From: Thiolapillus brandeum
GTDB taxonomy: Bacteria > Pseudomonadota > Gammaproteobacteria > Chromatiales > Chromatiaceae
DNA: 64,000 nt
Assembly: GCF_000828615.1 (NCBI RefSeq)
Contig: NZ_AP012273.1
Coordinates: forward strand, 2,895,001-2,959,000
Reading direction: 5' to 3'
A model generated the notes under the pieces. The model was not told the origin of the DNA. It did not search any database and saw only the letters and a program-made list of their open reading frames with translations. The position numbers and the translations under genes were made by a program. Below are positions 61,413 to 64,000 of this stretch, one piece after another; the first letter of the stretch is position 1; the number at the start of each line of letters is the position of its first letter.

Positions 61413-62806
61413 GCTATGCTCGAAACTGGTGTACGGAGTAATTGAAAAAGGCGGCGTACCTTGCTGAAATCGGTTTTTCGGAACTGATGAACAGCAGAGG
61501 AGTACGCCACCATGAGCAAAGATAACGTAGTTGCCTTGTCGTCGCCAGAGGAGATTGAGGATCCGTTGACCGAGCTGTTACACAACGGCGCCAAGCGACT
61601 GATTCAGCAGGCGATCGAGGCAGAACTGGCCGATTTGCTGGCCCGCTACACGGGGGAAGTGGACGAACAGGGCCGGCGAACGGTGGTTCGCAATGGCTAC
61701 CTGCCGGAGCGGGAGATCCTGACCGGCGTGGGTCCGGTGTCGGTCAAGGTGCCGAAGGTTCGCAGCCGCGGTGAGGAGGCGGTGGTATTTAGATCCTCGC
61801 TGGTGCCACCCTACGTGAGGAAGGCCCGTCGGGTAGAGGCAGCCCTGCCCTGGCTGTATTTGAAAGGCATCTCGACCGGTCAGATGCAGGAGGCCCTGGA
61901 GGTGCTGGTCGGTTCCGAGGCGAAAGGGTTGTCGGCCTCGGTGATTGGCCGCCTGAAACGGGACTGGGAAGCGGAATATACCGAATGGTGCTGCCGGGAT
62001 GTGAGCCGGGATCGCTGGGTTTATTGGTGGGCAGACGGCATCTACAGCGGCCTGAGGGCCGAGCGCCAGAAGCTGTGCGCCCTGGTGATCATCGGGGTCA
62101 ATGAGCGGGGCGAAAAGCATTTTCTGGCCATTGAGGACGGGGTGCGGGAATCCACTCAGAGTTGGCGGGAGGTACTGCTGGACCTGAAGAAGCATGGTCT
62201 TGAGGAAGCGCCGAAACTGGCCGCGGGAGATGGTGCTCTGGGCTTCTGGGCAGCGCTGGATGAGGTGTATCCCGAGACCCGTCATCAGCGCTGCTGGGTG
62301 CATAAGACGGCGAACGTGCTGAACTATCTTCCCAAGGGTGTACAGCCCAAGGCGAAGAAGGCGTTGCAGGAGATCTGGATGGCCGAGAACCGGGCCTCGG
62401 CCCACAAGGCCCTCGCTCACTTTGTGAAGACCTACCAAGCCAAGTACCCGAAGGCGGTGGCCTGCCTGGAGAAGGACCGGGAGGCCCTGCTGGCCTTCTA
62501 CGATTTCCCGGCCGAGCACTGGGTGCATATTCGGACGACGAATCCGATCGAATCGACTTTTGCCACGATCCGTCACCGAACGGACCAGACGAAAGGCTGC
62601 GTGAGCCGGAACACCATGCTGGCGATGCTCTACAAGCTGGGGATGAGTGCCGAGAAGCGCTGGCGCAGGATCCGGGGATTCAATTACCTGGCCAAAATCA
62701 TCGAGGGTGTAAAATTCAGAGATGGAGTGGAAGAGGAAGTGAACAACGAAACCGACGACAGCAGGAACGTCGCCTGATCAGGCTGTACACCAGATTTGAC
62801 TATAGC
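61413..62806 (+). mobile_element. IS256-family insertion sequence
   Basis: The ends are GCTATGCTCGAAACTGGTGT (left) and, as complement, GCTATAGTCAAATCTGGTGT (right), an imperfect inverted repeat of about 25 bases. It carries one transposase gene. No 8-9 base target duplication is visible, as the two flanks are a cassette gene and an IS110 part. Confidence 0.87.
61512..62777 (+). CDS. IS256-family transposase
   Basis: The product is 421 aa, full length. The Mutator-type DDE core shows WWADGIYSGLRAE (first Asp), LAAGDGALGFWAALDEVYP (second Asp) and TNPIESTFATIRHRT (Glu). The HQRCWVHKTANVL motif (CxxH) lies between. The start ATG 61512 has GGAG upstream. The gene looks intact and may be active. 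Confidence 0.95.
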   Translation: MSKDNVVALSSPEEIEDPLTELLHNGAKRLIQQAIEAELADLLARYTGEVDEQGRRTVVRNGYLPEREILTGVGPVSVKVPKVRSRGEEAVVFRSSLVPPYVRKARRVEAALPWLYLKGISTGQMQEALEVLVGSEAKGLSASVIGRLKRDWEAEYTEWCCRDVSRDRWVYWWADGIYSGLRAERQKLCALVIIGVNERGEKHFLAIEDGVRESTQSWREVLLDLKKHGLEEAPKLAAGDGALGFWAALDEVYPETRHQRCWVHKTANVLNYLPKGVQPKAKKALQEIWMAENRASAHKALAHFVKTYQAKYPKAVACLEKDREALLAFYDFPAEHWVHIRTTNPIESTFATIRHRTDQTKGCVSRNTMLAMLYKLGMSAEKRWRRIRGFNYLAKIIEGVKFRDGVEEEVNNETDDSRNVA

Positions 62807-62811
62807 TCCAG

Positions 62812-63648
62812 TTGGTGGAGCATCGCCGCACCCTGGTGGCGGATCGGGTGCGCACCACCAATCGCCTGACAGCCTGCCTGAAGCTGTATTTCCCTCAAGC
62901 CCTTGATTGGTTTGAGGATAAGGCCACCCTGGTGTTCTGCGAGTTCCTGGAAAAATGGCCGACCTTACAAGCCGCGAAACGGGCTAGGAAAGGTACTTTG
63001 GAGCGCTTTTTCCATGAACACAACAGCCGCTATGCTGAGGTGATTGAGAAACGCATTCAGGCAATCAAATCAGCAATTCCATTGACCACGGATCCGGGGG
63101 TCATCGAACCCAATCAGTGGATGGTGGTGGCCCTGGTGCACCAGCTGGCTTTGCTGCTGGGGCATATCGACCATTTCGATGAGAAGATTGCTGCATGCTT
63201 CGATGATTTCAAAGATGCCGATCTGTTTCGCAATTTGCCGGGCGCCGGAAAACAACTGGCACCACGCCTGCTGGTGGCCTTTGGTGAGGATCGCTCACGC
63301 TTTGCTTCTGCACAGGCCTTGTGCTGCTACGCGGGCATTGCCCCGGTTACCGAACGTTCGGGTAACAAGTCCTGGGTCCACTGGCGCTACAGTTGCCCCA
63401 AATTCCTGCGGCAATCATTTATTGAATGGACCAACCAGACCGTGCGCTTTTCTTTCTGGGCGCGGGCCTTTTACAAGGCCCAGCGCGAGAAGGGCAAGAC
63501 CCATCAGATGGCCATTCGGGCGCTGGCCTTCAAGTGGATACGCATCCTCTGGCGCTGCTGGCAGGATCGCAAACCCTACGATGAGGCCACCTACCTGATG
63601 GCCCTACAGAAACAGGGTTCTCCGCTTGTTAAAGAGCTGGCGAGTTAG
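62812..63648 (+). CDS. IS110-family transposase, C-terminal half
   Basis: The frame is 278 aa with a TTG as first possible start, so it is a fragment. A coiled-coil region (VEHRRTLVADRVRTTNRLTACL) is followed by the IS116/IS110/IS902 domain, including FRNLPGAGKQLAPRLLVAFGEDRSRFASAQAL and GIAPVTERSGN with the catalytic Ser of the family. It joins to the N-terminal half at 57684 in sense, but IS3, cassettes and IS256 now lie between them and about 20 codons are lost. Confidence 0.87.
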   Translation: MVEHRRTLVADRVRTTNRLTACLKLYFPQALDWFEDKATLVFCEFLEKWPTLQAAKRARKGTLERFFHEHNSRYAEVIEKRIQAIKSAIPLTTDPGVIEPNQWMVVALVHQLALLLGHIDHFDEKIAACFDDFKDADLFRNLPGAGKQLAPRLLVAFGEDRSRFASAQALCCYAGIAPVTERSGNKSWVHWRYSCPKFLRQSFIEWTNQTVRFSFWARAFYKAQREKGKTHQMAIRALAFKWIRILWRCWQDRKPYDEATYLMALQKQGSPLVKELAS

Positions 63649-64000
63649 TCGGTTTTTTCTTGACGGACTACCTCAGGGCGTGTGTTAGCTGCTATTTGTG
63701 CCTTTTGCTCATAACGTGACAATACGGCTTCATCCATTTGTGACATCGGCAAAGTTCTAGCGACATTGACAAACTCCAACGCCTCAGCATATTTTTCAGC
63801 ATCAATTAGTGCAGATATATATATTCTGTAGTATTGAACCTCAGCAGGATCTGCCTGGATAAGTTTTTTTGCCATTTCGATATACTCATCTTGCCTTCCT
63901 TGCTCCTCCAATATACCTAGGAATGGCTTTAGAATATTTGGATCTTCCGGAGTCAATTGAAATGCTTTTTCGAAATACTCTATAGATTTATCGATTTCGC
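63645..64000 (-). CDS. TPR-like repeat protein, C-terminal part (runs off the window)
   Basis: The frame is open to the window edge. It reads SIEYFEKAFQLTPEDPNILKP, then LGILEEQGRQDEYIEMAKKL and ALIDAEKYAEALEFVNVART, i.e. helix pairs with TPR spacing (Ala/Gly/Pro positions). The final 19 or so residues (AANTRPEVVRQEKTD) are read from the attC-like core and the IS110 end, and the stop overlaps that of the transposase. The native C-terminus may therefore be altered. The gene is AT-rich, like the other cassette genes. A TTG at 63956 is internal and not a real start. Confidence 0.65.
   Translation of the reverse strand, partial: EIDKSIEYFEKAFQLTPEDPNILKPFLGILEEQGRQDEYIEMAKKLIQADPAEVQYYRIYISALIDAEKYAEALEFVNVARTLPMSQMDEAVLSRYEQKAQIAANTRPEVVRQEKTD
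63661..63690 (-). repeat. attC-like core at the right end of the IS110 part
   Basis: CAGGGCGTGTGTTAGCT with GTTAGCT at 63684-63690 matches the end beside the decayed IS110 copy (56495-56501). The stretch GACGGACTACC before it can pair with the GGTAGTCC-like arm of other attC sites here. Confidence 0.55.

Noticed and set aside
61578-62576. 332-codon minus-strand frame opposite the IS256 transposase
   Set aside because: It is antisense to an intact transposase with all catalytic residues.

Overview
This window reads as a chromosome segment of a Gammaproteobacterium, most likely a Chromatiales-type sulfur-oxidising or denitrifying lineage. That placement is inferred from gene content and order (tyrS / M23 peptidase / anmK / erpA / bactofilin / DUF6776 / argC, a cytochrome cd1 nitrite reductase cluster, and type IV pilus, Feo and Mod systems); no rRNA is present to confirm it. 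Coding density is high and the base composition is moderately GC-rich. The exception is the last 8 kb, where several genes are clearly AT-rich.

Region 1 (1-22.1 kb) is core. It holds the start of tyrS and a divergent cell-wall pair (M23 endopeptidase and anhMurNAc kinase anmK), followed by a beta-propeller/GGDEF membrane sensor, erpA and a 2692-residue secreted DUF11/SdrD-B/GEVED protein. Next come a bactofilin, a DUF6776 protein, argC, a DUF4126 protein, hemJ, gltS, an outer-membrane beta-barrel protein and a second A-type Fe-S protein. Several intergenic gaps carry copies of a short repeat with TTGAAAAA...TTTTTCAA ends.

Region 2 (22.4-33.8 kb) is a denitrification and heme d1 locus. nirS points left. 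nirC-nirF-nirD-nirL-nirG-nirH-nirJ, a methyltransferase gene and nirN point right, mostly with overlapping stops and starts, followed by a nuclease-like gene and hemE. Two FNR/DNR-type palindromes sit in the divergent nirS-nirC gap. The locus supplies the enzyme (NirS), a small cytochrome (NirC) and the siroheme-to-heme d1 route (NirDLGH decarboxylase, NirJ radical SAM, NirF and NirN). HemE draws on the same uroporphyrinogen III pool. nirE is not in the window.

Region 3 (33.8-39.6 kb) is a rearranged patch. It has two copies of a small Cys-rich secreted protein gene, two extra copies of the hemE 3' end (one almost identical, one decayed), a Phd/ParE-type toxin-antitoxin pair bracketed by repeats, and a long Kelch/SLH protein split by a one-base change in a G tract.

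Region 4 (39.6-55.9 kb) returns to core functions. It contains uvrD, a PilT/PilU ATPase, twin secreted PPC-domain proteins, feoABC behind a Fur-like box, yaaA, a SulP transporter, the modEABC molybdate operon, a remnant of mscL and an HDOD protein.

Region 5 (55.9-64 kb) is a mobile region. attC-like sites separate small minus-strand genes (glycosyltransferase, zinc-ribbon protein, a small beta-rich protein, a DUF2007 protein, a truncated Shedu-like DUF4263 protein and a TPR protein), so it looks like a piece of an integron cassette array without a visible integrase. An IS110-family element is split by an IS3-family element, cassette genes and an IS256-family element. A second, decayed IS110 3' fragment lies at its left edge.
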